DNA of 6,110 nt from Chloroflexota bacterium (GTDB lineage Bacteria > Chloroflexota > Limnocylindria > QHBO01), in the NCBI GenBank assembly GCA_005882055.1, contig VBGQ01000134.1:1-6110 (forward strand), in the 5' to 3' direction. A model generated the notes under the pieces. The model was given only the letters and a program-made list of their open reading frames with translations. It had not been told where the DNA came from and searched no databases. The position numbers and the translations under genes were made by a program. Below, one piece after another: positions 1-6,110 of the stretch (within the stretch, counting starts at the first letter, position 1; each line of letters begins with the position of its first letter).

Positions 1-1
1 G

Positions 2-478
2 ATCGCTTCGGCGCTGGGTGAGACCCAGCTGACGGTCGAGACCGACCGGCGGCTGATCGAGCTCGGACAGGGCGAATGGGAGGGCCGCACGCATGCCGAG
101 CTCGAGGTGCACGATGCCGAGCGCTACGCCGCCTGGCGTGGCACCTCGCCGCGTGTCCCGCCGCCGGGCGGCGAGTCGCTCGAGGCCGCGCACAAGCGTG
201 TCGCAGAGCTGCTAGATGCGGCGCTGGCTGACTCCGACCATGGCGCGTGGCCGCTCTGCCTGGTGGGCCACGGCGGGAGCCTGCGGATCGCGGCTCGCAA
301 ACTGCTGGGCCTCGACCTCACCGAAGCCTGGCATGTCGAGCTCGACAACGCCTCGCTATCGCTCCTCGATTGGGACCGGGATGCATGGCGGCTCGTCTCC
401 TGGAACGACGTCACCCACCTGCTGGGCCAGATCGGGGTCCACGTCGACGAGGAGGATGGCGAGCCGCTGGCGCTCTAG
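2..478 (+). CDS. Histidine phosphatase superfamily protein (phosphoglycerate mutase-like), 5'-truncated
   Basis: The reading frame is open from the window edge (codon at base 2) to TAG at 476-478, giving 158 visible residues; the true start lies outside. Family signs are the 'LGQGEWEGR' segment near visible residues 21-29, 'PGGESL' at 55-60 whose Glu58 fits the family's acid/base residue, and 'VGHGGSLR' at 88-95 containing the second catalytic histidine (His90). The closing 'NDVTHL' at 135-139 is also usual in these proteins. The N-terminal RHG motif with the phospho-accepting histidine must lie just left of the window, so catalytic competence cannot be confirmed. Members are cytosolic phosphatases or mutases acting on diverse small phosphoesters (sugar phosphates, phosphoglycerate, cobalamin or nucleotide precursors); the substrate cannot be read from this fragment. 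An internal GTG at 107 would give a shorter ORF, but the family-like sequence upstream of it argues against that start. The gene converges on the transglutaminase gene and overlaps it by four bases. Confidence 0.9.
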   Translation: MASALGETQLTVETDRRLIELGQGEWEGRTHAELEVHDAERYAAWRGTSPRVPPPGGESLEAAHKRVAELLDAALADSDHGAWPLCLVGHGGSLRIAARKLLGLDLTEAWHVELDNASLSLLDWDRDAWRLVSWNDVTHLLGQIGVHVDEEDGEPLAL

Positions 479-2802
479 GACGCCGCGCGGCGGGTCAGGA
501 ACGATCGAACGCGACGCCGGATGGCGAGCCACACGAAGGGCAGCCGCAGGCGCTTCCAGGCGAGCCTCATGCGGTCGACCGCGTCGGTGGTCATGCCCTG
601 TCCGGAGTAGCTTCCGAACACCTTCTCCCGTGCGATGGTCTGGATCTCGGGCCGCCGCTCGGGGATCTGCCCTTCCAGCCAGCCGGCGTACTCATAATCG
701 GTCTCGGACGGTCGTTGGCTAACCCCCGCCCGGTCAGCTGCAAGCAGGAGCATCGCCCACTGGCGGTCGCCCGGCGGCAGGAAGCGCAGGTGTCGCCCGC
801 TGCGCCGCAGGCGCCAGCCGACGATGCCGCCCCCGATCAACAGGATCGCCAGGATGACGAGCAGGTTGCCCGCCTGAGCCGGACCGGGACCAGCCGTGTC
901 ACCGTTGGCGTTGACGCCGCCGGGGATTGGTTGCAGCGAGGCGGAGGTGAAGTCCTTGCTCGGGTTGTCGACCCGCTCCTGGAACTGCGCGCGGGAGTTC
1001 GCGATATCCACCGGCGGCCCGATAATCGGCCCACCCGCCGCGCGCGCAACCCCGGGGATCGACTTGGTCGCCTCGAAGGTCTGCCAGCCATACGCGGGGA
1101 AGTAGATCTCGGCCCAGACGTGCGCGTTCGACTCGCGGTACTGATAGACGTTCTTGGTGAGGAGCGTTCCGGGGGCGAAGCCGGCCGCCACGCGGGCCGG
1201 AAGCCCCAGGGACCTGGCCATGACGGCCATGGCGCTGGCGTAGTACTGGCAGAAGCCGCGTTGGCCCTTGGGATCGAAGAGGAAGTAGTCCACCACGTCA
1301 CGATCAGCCGGCGGACTGTCGACGCTGGTGGCGTAGCTGAAGCGCGGATCGGTACGCAGGTAGTCCGCGAGCGCCTGCGCCTTGTCGAACGGAGTCGTCG
1401 CCTTGGCGCTGAGCACGATCCGCACCGCCAGGTCGTGGGTGGCCTGCGTGATCCCATCGGTGCTCGTATACAGGCTCCTCACCGCGGCGGGATAGTTCGT
1501 GCCGGCCCCGCGCAGCTGCGCGGCGGTGACGTTGGAGATGATCGCGGTGACCGTGTAGCCCTCGCCGGGACTGATGCTGTTCTGCGAGGCGAGGGAGCCG
1601 AGGAACGCCTGACCGCCCGGCTGGGTGATTTTCGCTGGGGTGGAGAGCTGGAGCGGATACCCCGGAGTGAACAGGTTCTGCCCAGGTGGCCGCTGCATCG
1701 CGACCGTCAGGCGCTGCACGTCGAAGCCATCGGTGGTGAGCGGCTCCTCCGGCGAGCCGTCCGGGAACACCGCGCTCTTGACGCTCACGTCGCGCTCGGT
1801 CCCAGGAGTCGACTTCCAGCCATGCCCGGTGTAGACGTCGTAGGTGACCGTTTCCATGTAGTACGGCTGGTCGCTCGAGACGGTCATCACCGGATCGTTG
1901 CTGCTGAACCACTGCCGTGAGACGCCAAAGCTGGACCCGAACGTCGAGGCCGCCAGGCGAGCATTGGGATTCTGGATGCCACCGATAAACGGGTCGAGCT
2001 GCGTGCGCACGCTGTTCCAGACGCTGCCAAAGTTGCGCCAGGCATCGGTCAGGGGAGCCGCAACCGCAACGCTGGCGAGCGCCCAGGCCATCACGATGGA
2101 AACGCCGATGAAGACCACGCCGGTCCGCATGATCGACGCCGGCACCTCGGCGTTCTCGTTCACCCGTCGCCGGCGCCAGCCCTCCTCGCGGGTCAGCAGC
2201 GACGCCCGCAGCCAGAGGAGCAAGGCGGCCAGCACGAAGAGGACGAGGTATCCGAACAGGTCCAGGAAGGTCGCGCTCATGTTCGCGATCAGCGCCGCAC
2301 CCACCAGAAGGATGGCATCCAGGACCCGATGGTGGCGATAGAGCGTGTAGCCCGCCACGAAGGCGGTCACCCACATCACGACCGCCAGACCGATGGCGTA
2401 CGGCGAGAACTGGGCGGGATAGCCGAGCTGGGCGACGGTGTGCAGCCAGCCGAGCGCGTCGATGCGCAGGTCGAATAGGCGACCGACGATTGATTGGTTC
2501 GGGAAGTACTCGCCCCCAACGGTGAGCAGGATGACGGTTGTTCCCGCCACTGCCGAGGCTGGCAAGGTCGCGAGAACGCTCCACGGCAGCAGCGCGAGCA
2601 GGGCTCCCAGCAGCGAGCCGTACAGCGCGACTGGAATCAGGAAGTCCTCGCGATCGAGCCAGCCCGCGCGCTGAACCGACCAGGCAAGGCTGAAGAGCAT
2701 GACCACCAGCAGGAAGTAGGCCAGCCAACCCTCGCGCGGACGCGCCACCCGTCGGAGCCAATCCGGCACGTTCCACTCAGGCACGGACCCGGCTCCTGCC
2801 AC
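475..2802 (-). CDS. TgpA-type membrane transglutaminase-like protein (DUF3488, transglutaminase core, DUF4129)
   Basis: 775 residues, a full-length fit to the TgpA architecture. About seven hydrophobic segments lie at roughly residues 27-45, 54-76, 78-97, 133-155, 160-178, 182-203 and 227-250. A large, probably extracytoplasmic region follows, with 'YDVYTGHGW' at 321-329 and the transglutaminase core at about 465-585. Catalytic Cys518 sits in 'RGFCQYYASAMAV' and His561 in 'SNAHVWAEIYF'; the third position is Glu577 in 'GWQTFEAT', where Asp is usual. A Gly/Pro/Asn-rich linker (about 585-645) leads to a last membrane span (646-663) and a cytoplasmic DUF4129-like tail (about 678-755) with a very basic end. 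Family members are integral membrane proteins with a papain-like Cys-His-Asp/Glu site; whether they crosslink, cleave or otherwise act on envelope substrates is unsettled. The GTG at 2802 has GGAG seven bases upstream; a second GTG at 2784 with AGGAG eight bases upstream would shorten the protein by six residues. The gene is last in the run after moxR and DUF58. Confidence 0.93.
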   Translation of the reverse strand: MAGAGSVPEWNVPDWLRRVARPREGWLAYFLLVVMLFSLAWSVQRAGWLDREDFLIPVALYGSLLGALLALLPWSVLATLPASAVAGTTVILLTVGGEYFPNQSIVGRLFDLRIDALGWLHTVAQLGYPAQFSPYAIGLAVVMWVTAFVAGYTLYRHHRVLDAILLVGAALIANMSATFLDLFGYLVLFVLAALLLWLRASLLTREEGWRRRRVNENAEVPASIMRTGVVFIGVSIVMAWALASVAVAAPLTDAWRNFGSVWNSVRTQLDPFIGGIQNPNARLAASTFGSSFGVSRQWFSSNDPVMTVSSDQPYYMETVTYDVYTGHGWKSTPGTERDVSVKSAVFPDGSPEEPLTTDGFDVQRLTVAMQRPPGQNLFTPGYPLQLSTPAKITQPGGQAFLGSLASQNSISPGEGYTVTAIISNVTAAQLRGAGTNYPAAVRSLYTSTDGITQATHDLAVRIVLSAKATTPFDKAQALADYLRTDPRFSYATSVDSPPADRDVVDYFLFDPKGQRGFCQYYASAMAVMARSLGLPARVAAGFAPGTLLTKNVYQYRESNAHVWAEIYFPAYGWQTFEATKSIPGVARAAGGPIIGPPVDIANSRAQFQERVDNPSKDFTSASLQPIPGGVNANGDTAGPGPAQAGNLLVILAILLIGGGIVGWRLRRSGRHLRFLPPGDRQWAMLLLAADRAGVSQRPSETDYEYAGWLEGQIPERRPEIQTIAREKVFGSYSGQGMTTDAVDRMRLAWKRLRLPFVWLAIRRRVRSFLTRRAAS

Positions 2803-4051
2803 CCAGCGTCTCCGGCAGGCTGACGCCAGCGGCGACGGGATAGGTGGTGATGTCGTATTCGGCCAGGGCGTGGCGGCACGCCGTGAGCTCCGCGCGCGCG
2901 GCGCGGCGCATCGACTCTTGGGCCGCGTCCGCCTCTTGTGCTTCGGACTGCGCCGGCTGGTGGAGGAACGAGTATCGGTCGAGCAGGATGACGACCACGC
3001 CCACCCCTCGGCGACGGAGGCCGGCCAGGGCCCGCACCCACTCGCGATCGGTCGAGCCGGTGACGATGCAGAGCGTCATCCCGCGCCGCAGCTGGGGTAA
3101 CGTGCCGACGACGACCTCGGCGAGCGGCTGGTTGCCGTCTGCCTGCACGTTGGCCAGCAGGTGGAGGATCTTCTGCTCCACGCGCTGGCCGCGATCGGGG
3201 GTGAGCAGCTGCAGGCGGCGGGCGGAGGCGCTGATCCCCACGGCGCGATTGTCGGCGAGCGTGCGCAGGGCGATGGACGCCGCCGTGCTGACCGCCATCT
3301 CCACTGACGACGATTCACCTTCGCCTAAGTGCGCGGACCGATCGAGGTCGAGCAGCAGCCAGAGATCCGCGGCCTGCTCCAGGTCGAATTCCTTCACCTG
3401 CAGCTCGCCATGGCGAGCGCTGGACAGCCAATGGACGCGGTTGATGGCATCGCCGTACACGTACGGTCGGATGGTCGCGGCGAGAGGGGTCGCCGCCTCG
3501 AAGCGGCGCCTGGATGGCGAGCTGCCATCGACCGGCGAGGGCGGCAACCGCCAGTGGGGCAGGTCGAAGACCTTGGGGAAGACGACGACACCGGTCGGCT
3601 GTCCGACGACCATCTCGGAGCTGAAGAGGCCGAAGGGGTCACCGGTCCGGACGCGCAACGCGCCGAGTCGGTAGCTCCCCCGCCGCCCCAGCGTGACCTT
3701 GGCGAGCCACTGGCGGGATGCACCCGCCTGCACGCCGATCGCTCGGCCAGGCAGACCCGTAGGCCGGGTCGAGTCGTTCCAGACCTCGATCCACGGCTTC
3801 TGCCAGCGCGTGGTGTTGTCGATTCGATAGACCGCCTGCAGCACCTCGCCTACGTGTGCCCGCGGGTTGAGGACGTGATAGCCCGCACGCACGCCGCGCA
3901 GCCCGCTGCGCGCGTAGAACCAGGCGCCCAGCAGCAGCGCGGCGCTGAGGTACATCAGGAAGAAGAGGAACGAGATGCCGGTGCTGAACGCGGCGACCAC
4001 GAGCACCGTCCCAAGGAAGACGAATCGCAGTTGTTTGATCGGACCGCCCAC
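2777..4051 (-). CDS. DUF58 domain membrane-anchored protein (MoxR partner)
   Basis: 424 residues, starting at GTG (4049-4051) with GAGGAG nine bases upstream. Two closely spaced hydrophobic segments (about residues 8-24 and 26-46) anchor the N-terminus. An 'RRGSYRLGALRVRTGDPFGLF' region follows at 123-143 (a 'GDPFGLF' block is conserved in the family). The DUF58 signature is at about 196-222: 'RPYVYGDAINRVHWLSSAR' followed by 'HGELQVKEFDLE'. Next comes a von Willebrand A-like stretch, 'LLLDLDRSAH' at 232-241, then 'VEMAVSTAASIALR' at 250-263. Here the metal-site pattern reads D-x-D-x-S rather than the canonical D-x-S-x-S. Residues 365-392 are rich in Ala, Gln, Glu and Arg and probably helical. 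DUF58 proteins are typically encoded next to MoxR ATPases and are presumed to be their membrane-linked partners; no enzymatic activity is established. The gene begins 28 bp after the moxR stop and its end overlaps the transglutaminase start, which implies one transcript and coupled translation. Confidence 0.93.
   Translation of the reverse strand: MGGPIKQLRFVFLGTVLVVAAFSTGISFLFFLMYLSAALLLGAWFYARSGLRGVRAGYHVLNPRAHVGEVLQAVYRIDNTTRWQKPWIEVWNDSTRPTGLPGRAIGVQAGASRQWLAKVTLGRRGSYRLGALRVRTGDPFGLFSSEMVVGQPTGVVVFPKVFDLPHWRLPPSPVDGSSPSRRRFEAATPLAATIRPYVYGDAINRVHWLSSARHGELQVKEFDLEQAADLWLLLDLDRSAHLGEGESSSVEMAVSTAASIALRTLADNRAVGISASARRLQLLTPDRGQRVEQKILHLLANVQADGNQPLAEVVVGTLPQLRRGMTLCIVTGSTDREWVRALAGLRRRGVGVVVILLDRYSFLHQPAQSEAQEADAAQESMRRAARAELTACRHALAEYDITTYPVAAGVSLPETLGGRSRVRA
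2793..2813 (-). promoter_or_regulatory. Two alternative ribosome binding sites for the transglutaminase gene
   Basis: Two Shine-Dalgarno matches lie inside the end of the DUF58 gene. GGAG at 2810-2813 is seven bases before the GTG at 2800-2802. AGGAG at 2793-2797 is eight bases before an in-frame GTG at 2782-2784. The first gives a 775-residue protein and a 26-bp overlap; the second gives 769 residues and an 8-bp overlap with the DUF58 stop, more typical of translational coupling. The sequence alone does not decide. Confidence 0.5.
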
Positions 4052-4060
4052 CGGTCGGGA

Positions 4061-4066
4061 CTCCTC
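4061..4066 (-). promoter_or_regulatory. Ribosome binding site of the DUF58 gene
   Basis: GAGGAG on the - strand lies nine bases before the GTG at 4049-4051, within the 28-bp gap after the moxR stop. This strong Shine-Dalgarno match supports the GTG as start and suits an operon with short internal gaps. Confidence 0.6.
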
Positions 4067-4079
4067 GTTCGCGCGCGGT

Positions 4080-5087
4080 TCAGGCAGTCGGCGAGGTGGT
4101 GGGCGTCGCGCTGGTCGCCGTCGGGCTGCCGGCCGTGGCGGCCGTGGCGCTAGACGTCGAGACGGGCACCGAAGCGAGGATCTCGCGCACGATCCGGTCC
4201 GGGTCGACCTCGCGCAGCGATGCCTGGCTCTTGACGATCAGGCGGTGGGCCAGGATCGCCACCGCGAGCGACTTGACGTCGTCGGGGATGACGTAGTCGC
4301 GACCCTCCATGGCGGCGAAGGCCTGCGCGGATCGGTACAGGTTGAGCGAGCCACGCGGCGAGGCCCCGAGGTACACGTCGGCGTGCTCGCGCGTCGCGGT
4401 GACGAGCCGGACGATGTACTCGGCCACCGCCTGGTCGACGTAGACCTCCTTGATAGCGGTCTGCATCAGCCGCAGCTCATCGACGTCGAGCACCTGCTGG
4501 ACGGCGTCGATCGGATGGATGCGCTTCTGCTCGTCGAGGATGACGATCTCCTCCATCGGCTTCGGATAGCCGATGCGCAGACGCAGCATGAAGCGGTCAA
4601 GCTGGGCCTCGGGCAGGGCGAAGGTTCCTTCGTATTCGATGGGGTTCTGGGTGGCGATGACCAGGAAGGGTGATGGCATCGGATAGGAGACGCCATCGAT
4701 CGTGGCCTGGCGCTCCTCCATGCACTCGAGCAGCGCGCTCTGGGTCTTGGGCGTAGCCCGGTTGATCTCGTCCGCGAGGACGACCTGGGCATGGATGGGA
4801 CCCGGTCGAAACTCGAACTCCTGGGTCTTCTGGTTGAAAATGGAAAGCCCCGTCACATCGGACGGGAGCAGGTCTGGGGTGAACTGGATACGCCTGAAGG
4901 TGCAGCCGACACTTCGGCTGATGGCCTTGGCGAGCATCGTCTTGCCGACGCCCGGCACGTCCTCGATCAGGATGTGTCCCTCGCAGAGGAGTGCGACGAG
5001 CGCCATGCGGACTTCGAGGTGCTTGCCGACGATGACGCGCTCGACGTTCGCGACCACGCGCTCTGCCGGCTCCTGGACGTTCTTCAC
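4080..5087 (-). CDS. MoxR family AAA+ ATPase
   Basis: 335 residues with every core AAA+ element: Walker A 'VPGVGKT' at 44-50 (Lys49), Walker B 'VVLADEIN' at 102-109 (Asp106, Glu107), sensor 1 Asn148 in 'ATQNPIEYEGT', 'PEAQLDRF' at 159-166 with Arg165 as a likely arginine finger, and sensor 2 'ASPRG' at 242-246 (Arg245). The 'QNPIEYEGTFALPEAQLDRF' block is diagnostic of MoxR. These cytosolic ATPases form rings and act as chaperones or remodelling factors, usually together with VWA or DUF58 proteins encoded beside them; the DUF58 gene follows here after 28 bp. The GTG start at 5085-5087 has GAGG five bases upstream. The same frame stays open back to TGA at 5154-5156 but contains no ATG, GTG or TTG there, and the distance from GTG to 'VIVGK' (18-22) suits the family. 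The last 26 residues (310-335) are a Ser/Thr/Ala/Pro-only tail apart from one Gly, unlike the usual compact MoxR end. Confidence 0.97.
   Translation of the reverse strand: MKNVQEPAERVVANVERVIVGKHLEVRMALVALLCEGHILIEDVPGVGKTMLAKAISRSVGCTFRRIQFTPDLLPSDVTGLSIFNQKTQEFEFRPGPIHAQVVLADEINRATPKTQSALLECMEERQATIDGVSYPMPSPFLVIATQNPIEYEGTFALPEAQLDRFMLRLRIGYPKPMEEIVILDEQKRIHPIDAVQQVLDVDELRLMQTAIKEVYVDQAVAEYIVRLVTATREHADVYLGASPRGSLNLYRSAQAFAAMEGRDYVIPDDVKSLAVAILAHRLIVKSQASLREVDPDRIVREILASVPVSTSSATAATAGSPTATSATPTTSPTA
4131..4148 (-). repeat. 9-bp direct tandem repeat in the moxR low-complexity tail
   Basis: GGCCGTGGC occurs twice back to back on the + strand (4131-4139 and 4140-4148). It lies within the codons for the Ser/Thr/Ala tail of the MoxR protein and, being three codons long, keeps the frame. 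It could arise by slippage and lengthen the tail without breaking the gene. Confidence 0.6.
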
Positions 5088-5219
5088 CGTTTCCTCGATT
5101 TCATGCGGTGGGTAGGGCGAGCCGGGTGGAGGCTGCTCGGGCCGCTCCGGTCGTCAAACACAATACCCCAGCGCGTTACAGATGGGTTCAGACGCCCAAA
5201 GGACCGATGGAGTTGCGCC
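5088..5219 (-). other. Intergenic gap between transpeptidase gene and moxR; possible promoter, weakly supported
   Basis: This is the longest non-coding stretch in the window at 132 bp. On the - strand it carries a small AT-richer patch (about 5153-5165, reading GTATTGTGTTTGAC) in otherwise GC-rich sequence. TATTGT (5160-5165) could serve as a -10 element, but I find no good -35 hexamer at 16-18 bp from it. TTGAC (5153-5157) has no convincing -10 downstream. The only inverted repeat I see after the transpeptidase stop is a 4-bp stem (TGGG/CCCA) with an 8-base loop and no T-run, too weak for an intrinsic terminator. The gap may hold a moxR promoter, or the genes may be read through from pbpA. 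Confidence 0.25.
5092..5097 (-). promoter_or_regulatory. Ribosome binding site of moxR
   Basis: CGAGGA on the - strand places GAGG five bases before the GTG at 5085-5087. It is the only acceptable start in the frame, because the upstream codons as far as the in-frame TGA at 5154-5156 include no ATG, GTG or TTG. Confidence 0.5.
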
Positions 5220-6110
5220 TCAGGAGTTCGCGGCCAGCAACTTGAGCCACTCCGCCATCACCTGCCCGCCGATCGGGGCGGCCTTCCCCGAACCCGCGCC
5301 GCCGCCTTCCACGATCACGGCCACCGCGATGGCAGGCGTAGCTCCCCCCTGCGCCGGCGCGAAGCCAATGAACCACGAATGCGGCGCCAGCCCGCCGGAC
5401 CGCTGCGCAGTTCCGGTCTTGCCGGCCGTCGAGACGCCGCTCACGCCGTACATCGAGACCGCGCCGGATCCGGCGTAGAACCTGCCGAGTGGGCCCTGCA
5501 CCGCGTCGACCATCGCCTGCCGCACCTCGCCGGCCGTTTGCGACGAGATCGCCCGCTGGCCGGGCGCGGGGCTGGTCGAATCGATCAAGGCACCCTTGGG
5601 GCCCAGCGCGGGATTGGCCTCGTGCGCGCGCACCTCACGGACGACGTAGGGCTCGGGCACGACGCCATCGTTCGCCACGATCGCGGCCACCATGGCCATC
5701 TGGAATGGGGTCACGTTGACCTGCGCCTGGCCGAACGCGGCAGACGCGAGCTCCACCTTGTCCTTGAACGGCGAGCAGCCTCCGCCCTGGATTGCTGCGG
5801 TGACGTAGGACGCCGAGACCGGCAGGATGCGGCTTGCTGAGCCGATGGCCAGCCGCGCGCAGAACCCAAAGCGCTTCGCGTAGTCGAGGTAGCGCTCCGA
5901 GCCGACCTCCAGCCCGACGTGGGCGAAGTAGATATTGCTCGAGACCTGGATCGCATCCGAGAGTGGCCAGAGTGCCGGCCGCAGGCCACCGAGGTCGTGC
6001 TCGCGGATCGTGAAGCCGGAAACCTTGAAACCGGCCGTCTCCTCCCCCGGCTGGTCCGGGAAGGTCGTGCTGGGCGTGATGGCGCCGGAGTCCAGGGCCG
6101 CGGACGCGGT
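5220..6110 (-). CDS. Penicillin-binding protein transpeptidase, PbpA/PBP2 type, C-terminal part (5' end outside window)
   Basis: The frame is open from the right edge to TGA at 5220-5222, giving 296 visible residues. The visible part begins at 'TASAALDSGAITPSTTF', which in this family directly follows the SxxK active-site motif, so the catalytic serine lies only a few codons outside. The SxN motif is 'SSN' at visible residues 57-59 within 'QVSSNIYFAHVGLEVG'. 'FGQAQVNVTPFQMAMVAA' at 126-143 and 'AGKTGTAQ' at 229-236 (the KTG motif) are classic for D,D-transpeptidases. The end, 'HSWFIGFAP' then a Gly-rich turn and 'KAAPIGGQVM', resembles actinobacterial-type PbpA more than FtsI, though that subclass call is from memory of the family. 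The enzyme crosslinks peptidoglycan stem peptides on the outer face of the membrane and is a beta-lactam target. A start at 5756 would remove the SxN motif and cannot be real. In many high-GC bacteria pbpA follows ftsW; here the next gene on the same strand is moxR, 132 bp away. Confidence 0.93.
   Translation of the reverse strand, partial: TASAALDSGAITPSTTFPDQPGEETAGFKVSGFTIREHDLGGLRPALWPLSDAIQVSSNIYFAHVGLEVGSERYLDYAKRFGFCARLAIGSASRILPVSASYVTAAIQGGGCSPFKDKVELASAAFGQAQVNVTPFQMAMVAAIVANDGVVPEPYVVREVRAHEANPALGPKGALIDSTSPAPGQRAISSQTAGEVRQAMVDAVQGPLGRFYAGSGAVSMYGVSGVSTAGKTGTAQRSGGLAPHSWFIGFAPAQGGATPAIAVAVIVEGGGAGSGKAAPIGGQVMAEWLKLLAANS

Noticed and set aside
247..1920. A 557-codon + strand ORF opposite the transglutaminase gene
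   Set aside because: It is a shadow ORF of a GC-rich gene. Its translation is rich in Arg, Gly and Ala with no recognisable domain, while the opposite strand encodes a clear TgpA protein with catalytic motifs in place.
1304..2776. A 490-codon - strand ORF in another frame of the transglutaminase gene
   Set aside because: The translation is low-complexity and Arg/Ala/Gly-rich with no membrane spans or motifs, whereas the overlapping frame has both.
2844..4153. Two + strand ORFs (2844-3674 and 3329-4153) opposite the DUF58 gene
   Set aside because: No domain signal, biased composition, and they lie antisense to a convincing DUF58 protein.
5088..5153. An N-terminal extension of the MoxR protein
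   Set aside because: The frame is open and proline-rich as far as TGA at 5154-5156 but has no usual start codon, and the GTG at 5087 already gives a normal MoxR N-terminus.
5174..5200. A possible terminator hairpin after the transpeptidase gene
   Set aside because: Only a 4-bp TGGG/CCCA stem with an 8-base loop and no following T-run.
5220..5756. A short 178-codon transpeptidase gene starting at 5756
   Set aside because: The same frame continues to the right edge and encodes the SxN motif and the sequence following SxxK, so the short form is only the tail of a larger gene.
4791..5840. A 349-codon + strand ORF spanning the moxR start, the gap and the end of the transpeptidase gene
   Set aside because: It crosses two well-supported genes on the other strand and has no family motif; long open frames by chance are expected at this GC content.

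Overview
The window is GC-rich bacterial DNA, densely coded, with codon third positions mostly G or C and GTG starts on all three genes whose starts are visible. It holds five protein genes and almost no non-coding DNA. The organism is most likely from a high-GC phylum. I lean towards Chloroflexota, with an actinobacterial or related lineage also possible. This is inferred from base composition and gene style, not from a marker gene. I saw no rRNA, tRNA, insertion sequence, CRISPR array or phage gene.

Layout from left to right: (1) the 3' part of a histidine-phosphatase-superfamily gene on the + strand, cut by the left edge. (2) On the - strand, read from right to left, a penicillin-binding transpeptidase gene of the PbpA/PBP2 type, cut by the right edge. 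It is followed after a 132-bp gap by a MoxR-type AAA+ ATPase gene. (3) Then, tightly packed, come a DUF58 protein gene (28 bp after moxR) and a large membrane transglutaminase of the TgpA type (overlapping the DUF58 gene by 26 bp, or 8 bp with an alternative start). The phosphatase and transglutaminase genes converge and share the four bases CTAG for their stop codons.

The MoxR, DUF58 and transglutaminase genes form a recognised bacterial module. A cytoplasmic AAA+ ATPase is thought to act on a membrane-anchored DUF58 protein, which is linked to a polytopic membrane protein with an extracytoplasmic transglutaminase-like domain and a cytoplasmic DUF4129 tail. The biochemical role of the module is poorly defined. 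The transpeptidase just upstream on the same strand suggests a link to cell-wall or envelope assembly here, but that is inference from position.

Nothing clearly points to an undescribed system. The points most worth a second look are the transpeptidase next to the MoxR module, a Glu where the transglutaminase triad usually has Asp, a low-complexity Ser/Thr/Ala tail on the MoxR protein, a non-standard metal-site motif in the DUF58 protein, and a possible cysteine pair in the transpeptidase domain.
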